Shown: positions 16,459 through 25,512, numbered from the stretch's first letter. The stretch is DNA of 64,000 bases from JAQUCI01 sp034932685 (GCA_034932685.1 JAYFOM010000016.1:1-64000), one strand, 5' to 3'. Notes: generated by a model not told the origin, from the letters alone. Numbers and translations: made by a program.

Positions 16459-16517
16459 TGTAATCGTTATCAATCAATTTCTTTCTGAAAGTGATAGATT
16501 TTTTCATTTACTCTATG

Positions 16518-16627
16518 TATAATACATTTGTTGTTGATTAGAGGACTTATTTGTAGTTCTACAAGATAAATACTAAACCTATAGACACTGTTAGATTAAA
16601 GAGTAGTAATTGACTTAGTGTTTTTTT
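16518..16627 (+). promoter_or_regulatory. Leader with hairpin and terminator upstream of purine permease (unidentified riboswitch candidate)
   Basis: A -10 TATAAT at 16518-16523 precedes a leader of about 100 bases. It contains the hairpin TTATTTGTAG / CTACAAGATAA near 16549-16571 and then a terminator ACACT (16585-16589) / AGTGT (16617-16621) with a seven-T run to 16627, still 40 bases before the permease start. A terminator inside the leader implies regulated read-through. ACTAA near 16572-16576 could pair with TTAGT in the terminator stem and act as antiterminator. It does not show the purine riboswitch core, so the ligand is unknown. Confidence 0.55.
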
Positions 16628-16668
16628 GTCGTTTAATCAATACCATATAAAATAAAGGGGGAATTTAG

Positions 16669-18021
16669 ATGTTTAAACTCAAAGAGAACAACACAAATGT
16701 CTCAACTGAGATTATCGCTGGTTTATCAACATTCTTTGCGATGGCTTACATTATTGTTGTTAATCCGGCAATCTTAAGTCAAGCTGGAATGGAATGGGGA
16801 GCAGTATTTCTAGCAACCATTATTGCGGCTGTTATTGGAACTTTGATCATGGGCTTAGTTGCTAATGTGCCTTATGCACAAGCTCCGGGAATGGGCTTAA
16901 ATGCATTCTTTGTTTATACAGTTTGTTTTACATTAGGTTTTACATGGCAACAAGCTTTATCAATGGTGTTTCTATGTGGATTGATCAACATTTTGATCAC
17001 TGTCACAAAGATTCGTAAAGCTATCATTAAATCAATACCAAGAAGTCTACAAAGTGCTATTGGTGGCGGTATTGGTATTTTTGTAGCTTATATTGGTATC
17101 TTAAATGTTGGACTTATTAATTTCGGTGCAGGGGTTCCATCATTGAGTTCATTAAATGATAACGTGATATGGGTATTCTTGATTGGTTTAGTTGTAACTA
17201 TTATCTTACTCGTTAAAAAGATAAAAGGAGCTATCTTAGTTGGTATCATTGTATCAACGCTTGTCGGTATCCCACTTGGAGTAACATCAGCGACTGAATC
17301 GATAAGTTTTATGGAAGCATTCAGAGTATTACCAACGACATTTGGAGTAATCTTTACTTCAGCAGGTATTCCGTCACTAATTGCCGACGCGGCTAAACTA
17401 CCTTTAGTGTTGATCACAATATTCTCATTTAGTTTATCTGATACATTTGATACTATTGGAACCTTTATTGGTACTGGAAGACGTAGCGGTATCTTTAGTG
17501 AAGAAGATGAAAAGGCAATGGAAACAAGTTCAGGCTTTAAATCTAAAATGGATAAAGCATTATTTGCGGATGCTACAGCAACATCAATTGGTGCCATCTT
17601 TGGTACATCAAATACAACTACTTATGTTGAAAGCGCAGCTGGTATTGGCGCTGGTGGTAGAACTGGTTTAACCAGTGTTGTTGTTGCTCTATGTTTCTTT
17701 ATCAGTGCTTTCTTTTCAAATCTAGTAAGTTCAATTCCGCTTGCGGCTGCTGCACCAGCATTAGTCATCGTTGGTGTGATGATGTTATCAGCATTTAAAG
17801 AAATTAATTGGGATGATTTTGAAGAAGCAGTTCCTGCATTTTTTGCTGGTATCTTTATGGCCTTATGTTATAGTATTTCATATGGTATCGCGGTTGGATT
17901 TATCTTTTATTGTTTGATCAAAATCATTAAGAATGAGGCTAAATCAATTCATCCAATACTATGGGTAGCGACGATATTATTTATCATCAACTTTGTATTA
18001 ATGGCATATATTAACAAGTAA
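16669..18021 (+). CDS. Purine permease, AzgA/PbuG type (NCS2-like)
   Basis: This 450-residue membrane protein has 12 or more hydrophobic segments. The start STEIIAGLSTFFAMAYIIVVNP, APGMGLNAFF (substrate site region), SLSDTFDTIGTFIGTG and TSNTTTYVESAAGIGAGGRTGL are hallmarks of the hypoxanthine/guanine/adenine proton symporters of the AzgA/PbuG group. AAAGGGGGAA is a strong ribosome binding site. The upstream leader with a terminator suggests control by a purine-related signal. Confidence 0.93.
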   Translation: MFKLKENNTNVSTEIIAGLSTFFAMAYIIVVNPAILSQAGMEWGAVFLATIIAAVIGTLIMGLVANVPYAQAPGMGLNAFFVYTVCFTLGFTWQQALSMVFLCGLINILITVTKIRKAIIKSIPRSLQSAIGGGIGIFVAYIGILNVGLINFGAGVPSLSSLNDNVIWVFLIGLVVTIILLVKKIKGAILVGIIVSTLVGIPLGVTSATESISFMEAFRVLPTTFGVIFTSAGIPSLIADAAKLPLVLITIFSFSLSDTFDTIGTFIGTGRRSGIFSEEDEKAMETSSGFKSKMDKALFADATATSIGAIFGTSNTTTYVESAAGIGAGGRTGLTSVVVALCFFISAFFSNLVSSIPLAAAAPALVIVGVMMLSAFKEINWDDFEEAVPAFFAGIFMALCYSISYGIAVGFIFYCLIKIIKNEAKSIHPILWVATILFIINFVLMAYINK

Positions 18022-18044
18022 CTAACAACTACTTATTATTGTTT

Positions 18045-18080
18045 AATCCCCACTAACTAAGCGAGTGGGGATTATAATTT
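18045..18080 (+). terminator. Rho-independent terminator of the purine permease
   Basis: AATCCCCACT (18045-18054) / AGTGGGGATT (18064-18073) is a perfect 10-pair stem followed by an AT-rich tail. Confidence 0.82.
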
Positions 18081-18140
18081 TATGCAAATGTAATACTTTA
18101 TAAAAAGTATTGATAATAGCCAATTTTGCCGGTTTTTTCG

Positions 18141-18169
18141 TTGACAATATTATTTGATAATGTTATGCT
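18141..18169 (+). promoter_or_regulatory. Promoter of the tRNA-Ile/tRNA-Ala unit
   Basis: A perfect TTGACA (18141-18146), a 17-base spacer and TATGCT (18164-18169) with an extended -10 TGT at 18161-18163 lie 22 bases before the first tRNA. Confidence 0.7.
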
Positions 18170-18191
18170 AATTAAGCATTTGGTAATTAAC

Positions 18192-18268
<77 letters not shown>

Positions 18269-18286
18269 ATTACTAAATTTATTCCA

Positions 18287-18362
18287 GGGGTTTTAGCTCA
18301 GCTGGGAGAGCACCTGCCTTGCACGCAGGGGGTCAGGGGTTCGAACCCCCTAAGCTCCACCA
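18287..18362 (+). tRNA. tRNA-Ala (TGC anticodon)
   Basis: This 76-base cloverleaf has anticodon loop CTTGCAC (TGC), T-loop TTCGAAC and encoded CCA. The acceptor stem shows the G3:U70 wobble that identifies alanine tRNA. It lies 18 bases after tRNA-Ile and is followed by a terminator. Confidence 0.97.
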
Positions 18363-18373
18363 TATGTAAACAC

Positions 18374-18398
18374 ACCGCTATATTAGCGGTTTTTATTT
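18374..18398 (+). terminator. Rho-independent terminator of the tRNA pair
   Basis: ACCGCTA (18374-18380) / TAGCGGT (18384-18390) is followed by a T-rich tail. Confidence 0.88.
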
Positions 18399-18585
18399 TA
18401 AATCAAAATTATTGGATGTATAATATAAATAAGATCAAGTATCATTCCAAAAAATAATATGTAATTAATTGTATTAGAAATTTTATGACTTGTTAGTAAT
18501 AGTTCTATTTCAACTATAATAGTGGATTCTTTGCTTATTTGTGATCATCTTTTATATCCATCAATACAATAGGGAGGATAGTTTG

Positions 18586-21015
18586 ATGAAGCCGAAGAAC
18601 AAGCGCTTTTATCTATTAGTTGGTTTTTTTGGTGTTGCGTTAGTGATATTTGCTGTAGTCATTACAATGATGAAAAAAGACAAAATAGTTCCTAATAATG
18701 ATGACCCTTTAATAAATCAAACAGATAATGAAGATATTGTTGAAGTTGATCCTAACAGTGATAAGGAAGATTTCATTTCATCTTTGATAAGTGTTGATGA
18801 AATAGTGCTAAGCGAACATGATAAATTCGCGATGATTGATTTTGATGATCGCGTATTCTCACCAATCTACGATCCGGCAATATCACTTATAGCTGATAGT
18901 GGACTTGATTTCAGTAAAAAGGTTAGTGCTCCTTATTCTTGTATAGTAACACCTGATAGTAATCAAATAAGAACATTCAATTTTCAGTTTAATCAAAATA
19001 TTTCAGCTAGTAAGTATGTTTGGCAAGTTTCTTTTTATCCGTTTAGTGGAGTTGAAACATCATTAGCCACAGAATCAAGTAATCTTTTACAAAGTGGTGA
19101 GTTACCAAAAACCGCAACCTCACTTACGATTGATTTTTCAAAAGTATTTAAAGCAGAGAAAGCATTCTTCCATCCACAACAAAGTAGATTTAGTATCGAT
19201 GTCTCAAAGAACTTAAAATTTCTATCATCGGAAAAAACAGTAACAGATGCATTAGATAATTTTACAATGATTCCACTTAGGACTTATTATGTAAGGGTGT
19301 TTCCAGTTGATAGTTTGGGAAATAGTATAGGCGATGCTGGAGTTGGATTACCCGTATTATATGGTGATATTAAGCCAGCGGGTTCAACTAGAAATCGCTT
19401 GCCGATGCTTGCGACGAAGTTTTCACTTCTGCTTGCTAAGCATTCTGGAACAGTAACACATAATGGTGAGTTTCCCAATAATTTTGTTGATAAAGATGAA
19501 ACGACAATATTTAATACTGATTCAAAAACATACTCGGTGTTACCATCTGGATATCCAACAAATACACAAGAATTGTTAATACAGGTAAGTTTAATCAATT
19601 TTACTCAAAATGATTGGTCTAATACACCAGGTCTTGTCTATGAAAAAAGATTGAGTACTGATCATCCGGATTTTAAAGATTTAAAGAATATTAATAGTAC
19701 ATTTGGTATCATACTTGATTTTTCTACGTTTGTTCCAAGTGATAATAATTTACCAAATGATAAGTATATTCGCTATTATGTTCGTGCTATTGCATTGTCT
19801 GATGGTGTACAGCCCGCAACCGCAAGCGCAACATATTCAGAAACGGTAGTTATTGATTATGGTAAAAATCAAGCACAGGGCTTTAAGTTTTATCCTGAGA
19901 TCAAGATTAGTCCAGAGGTACCAACAGTTGAAAAACTTTCTTTTACCCCAGTACATTGGGAAGCCCCAGGATGGCAGTATCATTATGTTGTAACACGTCA
20001 ACCAACTGAAAAAGAAGTGTTTGTCGTTTGGGGTAGCAACAATCTCTATTCGGGGTTTCCAATAGGGACAAAAATAGACTTTACACCAAAGCCTGAAAAC
20101 AAATCTTGGTGGGAAGAAGCTTGGGATGCTATTTCCGATTTCTTCAGTGATTTGGTTGATTTTACAGCTAAATTAGTGAATTGGGTTAGTAAGGCATATG
20201 CCGATTTAAAATCGGGCGTCATCAATATTGCTGTTTCAACGCTTCCTGAGTCTTGGCAAGGACCAATGCGTAAAGCATTAACAGCCATGGTTGACTATGG
20301 ATTAGCATCAATCGGTATACCACCATCATTACCAAACTTTGATCAATTAGCAAGTATGGGTAAAGATTATCTCGCTACTCTAGCCATGGAACAAGCAGGG
20401 ATACCGGCAGATTCAATCATAGAATATGGGGTTGAAGAATTAGCTGAAGAAGTATCCAATAATCTAACTAAATCAGCTAAATCAGCATCACCTAATCCAA
20501 TGAATTGGAATTTTGTAAAATTGGATGATGATTATCTTTATCGACCAGCTTATATCATGATTGAACTCTACAATCCTTATAATGAAGCAACACCATCAGG
20601 TAAATTATCATTGATCGTAGATAAGTTTATGGATATGAGTAAAAATGGTTTCGATCCAACAATAACAAGATTATACGCTCTTTATGGCTCATCATACATT
20701 TGTCTGTTTAAGCCGGTTTATGGAATGGAGATTCCATCCCTTGCCCCGGGGCAACATTTAACTATTCCAATCATTCTTGAACCCTATCTTGGTATACCAC
20801 TTCCTGGAACTTCATCACCAGTATCATCAGAAGGGTTTCATCACATGTATGGTTTAGGCGAGTACAATTTTAGTGTTAACATAAGTTATGAACTTCCACC
20901 AATTAGTGAAAGTGCAAAGAAACAAGGATACACTGAAGAGGCAATTTATAGCTATACATCAAATGGTAGCTCATTTAGCTTTACTATTGATCCTTCTAAT
21001 AACTACAATAAATAA
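18586..21015 (+). CDS. Large membrane-anchored extracytoplasmic protein of unknown function
   Basis: The protein has about 809 residues and I do not recognise the family. Residues 6-28 form a single N-terminal membrane helix preceded by basic residues, then an Asp/Asn-rich linker, so the rest is probably outside. The first ~480 residues look like beta-rich domains. Residues ~505-550 are Trp-rich and amphipathic (WWEEAWDAISDFFSDLVDF), followed by the helical SIGIPPSLPNFDQLASMG and EELAEEVSNNLTKS near 570-640. A further beta-rich C-terminus ends without an LPXTG motif. ATG 18586 is chosen because GGAGG (18573-18577) lies 8 bases before it; an in-frame GTG at 18541 lacks a ribosome binding site. 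It stands alone, downstream of the tRNA terminator. Confidence 0.8.
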   Translation: MKPKNKRFYLLVGFFGVALVIFAVVITMMKKDKIVPNNDDPLINQTDNEDIVEVDPNSDKEDFISSLISVDEIVLSEHDKFAMIDFDDRVFSPIYDPAISLIADSGLDFSKKVSAPYSCIVTPDSNQIRTFNFQFNQNISASKYVWQVSFYPFSGVETSLATESSNLLQSGELPKTATSLTIDFSKVFKAEKAFFHPQQSRFSIDVSKNLKFLSSEKTVTDALDNFTMIPLRTYYVRVFPVDSLGNSIGDAGVGLPVLYGDIKPAGSTRNRLPMLATKFSLLLAKHSGTVTHNGEFPNNFVDKDETTIFNTDSKTYSVLPSGYPTNTQELLIQVSLINFTQNDWSNTPGLVYEKRLSTDHPDFKDLKNINSTFGIILDFSTFVPSDNNLPNDKYIRYYVRAIALSDGVQPATASATYSETVVIDYGKNQAQGFKFYPEIKISPEVPTVEKLSFTPVHWEAPGWQYHYVVTRQPTEKEVFVVWGSNNLYSGFPIGTKIDFTPKPENKSWWEEAWDAISDFFSDLVDFTAKLVNWVSKAYADLKSGVINIAVSTLPESWQGPMRKALTAMVDYGLASIGIPPSLPNFDQLASMGKDYLATLAMEQAGIPADSIIEYGVEELAEEVSNNLTKSAKSASPNPMNWNFVKLDDDYLYRPAYIMIELYNPYNEATPSGKLSLIVDKFMDMSKNGFDPTITRLYALYGSSYICLFKPVYGMEIPSLAPGQHLTIPIILEPYLGIPLPGTSSPVSSEGFHHMYGLGEYNFSVNISYELPPISESAKKQGYTEEAIYSYTSNGSSFSFTIDPSNNYNK

Positions 21016-21115
21016 ATAAAGTAAAACAACATGATTGATTTTCATTTTTACCATATCAAATGTACTAACAATGATTAGCTTATTCTTGATATAATAAACT
21101 TGAGGAGTTGATTGT

Positions 21116-21928
21116 ATGAAAAGTGTGGTTAATATTAAGAAAGATGGTAAATATATGTTGGCTGTTCTTTCTTTTGATCCACATAGAGCGTTTAATGAGT
21201 ACAAGAAGAACATTTACGTAAAATGTGATTGTTTATCTGGTTCATTTCGTACGCGCATTAGAAGTATGAAAAATGGAAATCATGTTATCTTATTTAATAA
21301 AGAAGTAAGAGATAAACTTAAGATACCAGATGATGGACTACAGAATGTTGAGATAGACATCAACATTGATGAAATATCAAGTGTCGATCACACTGAACAA
21401 TTACCACCAATGGTCAAAGATGCACGCATAAGAAACATATTTGATCGCGTTAGCATTCGTCAGTTCACAGCCGATCCAATTGAAAAGCGTAAGTTGAATA
21501 CTATTATTTATGCTGGTATGAGTGCTCCTTCAGCAGGTAATAAAAGACCATTTCATTTCATTATTCTTGATGATGATAAGAAAATCAGTAACATCGTTGC
21601 TCAAACTCCTTATATTAAGATCATCGCAGGAGCGAAACTCAATATTGTCGTTTGTGGTGATCAAATAATGCAACCAATAAATGAATATCTATTAGCAGAT
21701 TGTGCAGCTGCTACTGAGAATATGTTGTTAGCGATCACAGGTCTTGACTTGGGTGGTGTTTGGTGTGGTATTAAAAAAGACTCAGATCTTCAAACTATAA
21801 TCAGTCAAGAACTAGAATTACCAAATGATATTATACCCACCGCCATAATAGCTTGTGGTGTCGTAGATAAAAAAGTAACAACAAAACGATTATTTGATCA
21901 AAACAAAGTTCATTACAATAAATGGTAA
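21116..21928 (+). CDS. DUF1905-like domain fused to a nitroreductase
   Basis: This 270-residue protein has two parts. Residues 1 to ~95 (KSVVNIKKDGKYMLAVLSFD, GSFRTRIRSMKNGNHVILFNKEVRDKL) resemble a DUF1905-type small beta domain, a weak call by eye. Residues ~100-270 are a nitroreductase-like FMN oxidoreductase: DRVSIRQFTADPIEKRKL, the FMN-site AGMSAPSAGNKRPFHF, and AATENMLLAITGLDLGGVWCGI. It probably reduces nitro or quinone-like substrates in the cytoplasm, but the substrate is unknown. TTGAGGAG precedes the ATG. It is a single gene followed by a terminator. Confidence 0.8.
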   Translation: MKSVVNIKKDGKYMLAVLSFDPHRAFNEYKKNIYVKCDCLSGSFRTRIRSMKNGNHVILFNKEVRDKLKIPDDGLQNVEIDINIDEISSVDHTEQLPPMVKDARIRNIFDRVSIRQFTADPIEKRKLNTIIYAGMSAPSAGNKRPFHFIILDDDKKISNIVAQTPYIKIIAGAKLNIVVCGDQIMQPINEYLLADCAAATENMLLAITGLDLGGVWCGIKKDSDLQTIISQELELPNDIIPTAIIACGVVDKKVTTKRLFDQNKVHYNKW

Positions 21929-21969
21929 ATATGTATTAGTGACTATAATTAAGCTTATTAATGATAGAA

Positions 21970-22003
21970 ATGATCACATCATTAGATGATTGATCATTTT
22001 TTT
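21970..22003 (+). terminator. Rho-independent terminator after the nitroreductase gene
   Basis: The stem ATGATCA-ATCAT (21970-21982) / ATGAT-TGATCAT (21986-21997) with one bulged base is followed by seven T residues. Confidence 0.85.
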
Positions 22004-22120
22004 AAGTGAAGTCTAGACTGAAAACCAAATATAAAGGTAATGAACAATATAAACACTGATAATAAGCTTAATTGGCTTAATCAAAAATGAACTATGGTAT
22101 ACTTATATAATGTAGAATGA

Positions 22121-23608
22121 ATGGAGGCAAACTTAATATTGATTTATGAGAAACTAAAAGAATCATTATTTGCAGTATTACCAATCGTTATTGTTGTATT
22201 GATCTTAAATTTTACTCTTGTAACGATTGATCATATTGAACTGACAAAGTTCATTGTTGGGGCTTTTTTCGTATTTATTGGTTTGGCTTTATTTCTTTTT
22301 GGTGTAGAACTTGGCATTGAGCCTATTGGTAAATTAATTGGTTCAATATTGACTAAGAAGAACAAATTCTGGTTTGTTATTATTGCCGGATTAATTCTTG
22401 GTTTTATCATATCAATTGCAGAACCAGATTTACATATACTTGGTTTTCAGATTGAGTTTGTCACAGGTGGTACTTTATCACGATTATTAATTGTGAGCGT
22501 TGTTTCAATTGGAATATCGTTCTTATTGGCTATTGGTTTATCGCGAATTTTATATAATATTTCACTAAAGTATATTTTGCTTGGGTGTTATGTATTGATA
22601 TTAGTGTTATCGTTTTTTGTTTCAGAAGAATTTATGGCAATAGCTTTTGATGCCTCAGGTGCTACAACAGGGGCACTTACTGTACCTTTTATTTTGGCAT
22701 TAGCAATTGGTGTATCATCGATGAAAAAAGATAGTAAAGCTTCAGAAGCAGATAGTTTTGGTCTTGTCGCGGTTACATCAACAGGAGCTATCATTGCCGT
22801 TTTATTATTAAGTATTATAATGAAAAATGAGCAGATTACGGCTATATCAATTATTGAACAACCGGAGAGCACAAATCTGATCGTTGCTTTCATTAAAATA
22901 CTTCCTAAGATGATGTTTGAAATGTTAATGTCATTATTGCCTATTATAATTGTTTTTGGATTAATTCAGCTTTCAAAATATCGTGTTAAAGCAAAAAGAC
23001 AAAACAGGATAATCAATGGTTTAATCTATAGTTTTATTGGTTTGACTTTATTTCTAACTGGTGTAAATGCTGGATTTATGAATATGGGTCGTTTAGTGGG
23101 ATTTCAAGTGGGTAGTTCAAATCAAGTATGGTTGATAATCTTGATAGCGTTTATCATGGGACTTTTTACTGTTTTGGCTGAACCTGCAGTTCATGCATTA
23201 ACTAATCAAATTGAAGAAATTACTAGTGGCTATGTTCATAAGAAAACAGTGCTTGGTGCTTTATCATTAGGTATTGGTATTGCTCTTGCTTTATCAGTAA
23301 TTAGGATTATGACACCAGGTTTACAACTTTGGCATTACTTATTACCTGGATATATGATTTCTTTAGGTTTAACTTTTATTGTTGATGATCTATTTGTTGG
23401 AATGGCATTTGATTCAGGAGGGGTTGCTTCAGGACCAATTACAGCTACCTTTGTTTTGGCTTTTACCCAAGGAGTGGCTAGTGCAGTTGATGGTGCTGAT
23501 GTTTTAATTGATGGCTTTGGTATTATAGCAATGGTTGCTATGACACCAATCATAACGATACAAATTTTGGGTTTGATCTATCACTTTAAATCCAAGAAAG
23601 GAGTTTAA
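22121..23608 (+). CDS. DUF1538-family membrane protein (tandem domains)
   Basis: This roughly 495-residue polytopic membrane protein has two homologous halves. Each contains a segment like FVFIGLALFLFGVELGIEPIG / FIGLTLFLTGVNAGFMNMG, followed by IAEPDLH / LAEPAVH and FDASGATTGALTVPF / FDSGGVASGPITATF. This matches duplicated DUF1538 permease-like domains of unknown substrate. It is immediately followed by a P-II-like gene, which suggests an uptake system gated by a P-II protein. The start is uncertain: GGAGG at 22123-22127 lies inside the frame, so the TTG at 22139 may be the real start rather than ATG 22121. Confidence 0.82.
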   Translation: MEANLILIYEKLKESLFAVLPIVIVVLILNFTLVTIDHIELTKFIVGAFFVFIGLALFLFGVELGIEPIGKLIGSILTKKNKFWFVIIAGLILGFIISIAEPDLHILGFQIEFVTGGTLSRLLIVSVVSIGISFLLAIGLSRILYNISLKYILLGCYVLILVLSFFVSEEFMAIAFDASGATTGALTVPFILALAIGVSSMKKDSKASEADSFGLVAVTSTGAIIAVLLLSIIMKNEQITAISIIEQPESTNLIVAFIKILPKMMFEMLMSLLPIIIVFGLIQLSKYRVKAKRQNRIINGLIYSFIGLTLFLTGVNAGFMNMGRLVGFQVGSSNQVWLIILIAFIMGLFTVLAEPAVHALTNQIEEITSGYVHKKTVLGALSLGIGIALALSVIRIMTPGLQLWHYLLPGYMISLGLTFIVDDLFVGMAFDSGGVASGPITATFVLAFTQGVASAVDGADVLIDGFGIIAMVAMTPIITIQILGLIYHFKSKKGV

Positions 23609-23609
23609 T

Positions 23610-24266
23610 ATGATCAAGGACTTAAGTTATACAATGCTTTATGTGATTGTTGATTGTGGTCTCGCTTCTAAGATACTACATTTCGCAAGAGTTAATGGAG
23701 TAACGGGAGGTACTATCATCAAAGCTCATGGAACTGTTAATAACCGATTTTTAAGATCGCTTTCGCTTGATGATAATAAAAAGGAAATATTGATCATGGT
23801 AATGCGTAAATCGATGGCATCAATCATCATGCCAAAGATCAATGAAAAGTTTAAATTACATAAGCCAAATCGTGGCATTGCTTATTGTATTGATATTGAA
23901 GGAATCTGTGGTTCTAGGGGTTGCATTATAAATGAAGAAGAAAAAGAAAGGAATGATGATTATATGTATCAATCAATTATGGTTATCATAGAGAAGGGTA
24001 AAGCAGAAGAAGTAGTAGAAGCTGCTGTAAAAGCTGGCGCAAAAGGTGCTACAATCATCAATGGTCGTGGCTCAGGTGTAAATGAAACAAGTAGAGTTTT
24101 TGCGATGGATATTGAACCAGAAAAAGAGCTTGTTTTGATCATATGTAAAAACACAATAGCTTTAAATATAATAGATCGTATCAAAGTTGATTTCAAAATT
24201 GAAGAACCAGGAAATGGGTTAATCTTTGTTCAAAATGTTAGTCAAGTATTTGGTTTGATTGATTAA
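23610..24266 (+). CDS. Tandem P-II-like regulatory protein
   Basis: This 218-residue cytoplasmic protein consists of two P-II/GlnB-like ferredoxin-fold repeats (about 1-100 and 115-218). Each repeat reads YVIVDCGLASKILHFARVNGVTGGTIIKAHG or MVIIEKGKAEEVVEAAVKAGAKGATIINGRG, then ends in a GIAYCIDIEG or GLIFVQNVSQ strand. The uridylylated Tyr of GlnB is not evident, so control is more likely by ligand binding. The gene starts one base after the DUF1538 gene with AGGAG upstream, so it probably modulates that membrane protein. Confidence 0.85.
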   Translation: MIKDLSYTMLYVIVDCGLASKILHFARVNGVTGGTIIKAHGTVNNRFLRSLSLDDNKKEILIMVMRKSMASIIMPKINEKFKLHKPNRGIAYCIDIEGICGSRGCIINEEEKERNDDYMYQSIMVIIEKGKAEEVVEAAVKAGAKGATIINGRGSGVNETSRVFAMDIEPEKELVLIICKNTIALNIIDRIKVDFKIEEPGNGLIFVQNVSQVFGLID

Positions 24267-24328
24267 AGAATTGTAAACAATACATAAAAGCATATGATAT
24301 AATTAATAATGAACAGAGGTTTATTTAT

Positions 24329-25018
24329 ATGGCACAAACATTAAAAGAGGATGTACGCAAACGGATAGAAAATGCGGCAATTAATCAACTGTTGGTTAAT
24401 GGTATGCATAAAACAAACATGCGTGATATCGCAAAAGAAGCACAAATAACACCAGGTAATCTATATCGTTATTATGAAAGTAAAGATCAATTGATCATAA
24501 GCATTACAGCGGTATTGATAGAAGGTTTGAATGAGATCGTTCAAAAAGAGACGGGACAAAGTTTAAACTTAGATGGCGCTGTTTTACTACTACCTGAAAT
24601 ACCTAATAATATGGATACGTTAACTTACATTGAAAAAATGCTTGTTGCCAAACTTCGTAATGCATTGATTGATATTGGTAAATTAGCCATTAATTATCCA
24701 AAAAGAATGACTATCTTGCTTGATGATTCAATAGTAAGTCAAAAACTCTATGCTTGGGGAATGCAGATCATTTATGAATTTTATAATACTTACTTCACAG
24801 TGATAGTTGATGATCAAAAACCAACTGATATAATGATAAGAGTTGTAACAATGTCATTTTGTGAAGGAGTTATGCAACTTTTAAAAGCGTTATTGATTGA
24901 TAATAATATTGATGATTATATCGTAATGCTTGATCGTTTCTTGGTTATCCAGAAAAACGGTATTGCGGCTTTATTAAAACAAGAACTAGATAATAATACT
25001 ATCATTATCAAAAAGTAA
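24329..25018 (+). CDS. TetR-family transcriptional regulator
   Basis: This 229-residue protein has an N-terminal TetR helix-turn-helix: RIENAAINQLLVNGMHKTNM, RDIAKEAQITPGNLYRYYESKDQL (about residues 12-55). The all-helical C-terminal domain carries the ligand site, unrecognised. It follows the DUF1538/P-II pair on the same strand, which makes that pair a possible target, but this is inference. CAGAGG precedes the ATG and a bidirectional terminator overlaps its stop. Confidence 0.88.
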   Translation: MAQTLKEDVRKRIENAAINQLLVNGMHKTNMRDIAKEAQITPGNLYRYYESKDQLIISITAVLIEGLNEIVQKETGQSLNLDGAVLLLPEIPNNMDTLTYIEKMLVAKLRNALIDIGKLAINYPKRMTILLDDSIVSQKLYAWGMQIIYEFYNTYFTVIVDDQKPTDIMIRVVTMSFCEGVMQLLKALLIDNNIDDYIVMLDRFLVIQKNGIAALLKQELDNNTIIIKK

Positions 25019-25043
25019 AATACTGAAGCTTGCTTCAGTATTT
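25018..25043. terminator. Bidirectional terminator between tetR-type gene and cyclophilin gene
   Basis: AAATACTGAAGC (25018-25029) / GCTTCAGTATTT (25032-25043) is a perfect 12-pair stem with T-rich flanks on both strands, placed between convergent genes. Confidence 0.85.
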
Positions 25044-25512
25044 ATTCTTTATAGATACGTTTAATCATAACAGGAGTTAGCGGTTTATCCCCTGGACCGG
25101 TTTTCACATTTGCGATTTCATCAACTACTTCCATACCACTAACAACTTTGCCAAAACTTGCATATAAACCATCTAGATGAAATGCATCTTGATGGGTTAT
25201 AAAGAACTGTGAAGAAGCAGAATCAAAACTAGCAGCTCTAGCCATGGAGATAACACCGCGTTGATGTTTAATTGGATTATTGTGATTGTTTGCGATAAAC
25301 TCACCTTTGATCGTGGTTGAGCTACCACCAGTACCATTCCCTAAAGGACAACCACCTTGAATCATAAAGCCTTTAATAACACGATGAAATGTTAGACCAT
25401 TATAAAACCCTTCATCAACAAGCTTAAGAAAGTTACTCACGGTTACTGGCGCTACACTTGCATCAAGTTCAAGCTTGATTTTTTTATTTTCACTTATTTC
25501 AATTACTATCAT
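25042..25512 (-). CDS. Cyclophilin-type peptidyl-prolyl cis-trans isomerase
   Basis: This 156-residue single-domain cyclophilin catalyses prolyl isomerisation. Family motifs are FHRVIKGFMIQGGCP, GTGGSSTTIKGEF, RGVISMARAASFDSASSQFFI (with the catalytic Arg and Gln-Phe-Phe) and LDGLYASFGKVVSGMEVVD. There is no signal peptide, so it is cytoplasmic. It overlaps the upstream gene by 4 bases. Confidence 0.95.
   Translation of the reverse strand: MIVIEISENKKIKLELDASVAPVTVSNFLKLVDEGFYNGLTFHRVIKGFMIQGGCPLGNGTGGSSTTIKGEFIANNHNNPIKHQRGVISMARAASFDSASSQFFITHQDAFHLDGLYASFGKVVSGMEVVDEIANVKTGPGDKPLTPVMIKRIYKE

Noticed and set aside
16518..16585. Canonical purine riboswitch
   Set aside because: A TATAAT and a TTCTAC occur, but the two hairpin loops and joining sequences of the purine aptamer cannot be placed around them. 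The TATAAT is more likely the promoter -10.
17088..17597. 169-codon reverse frame inside the purine permease gene
   Set aside because: It mirrors a real, strongly conserved permease on the other strand and has no independent support.
22021..22120. Riboswitch upstream of the DUF1538 gene
   Set aside because: The terminator at 21970-22003 ends the previous gene; no structured element or second terminator precedes the start.
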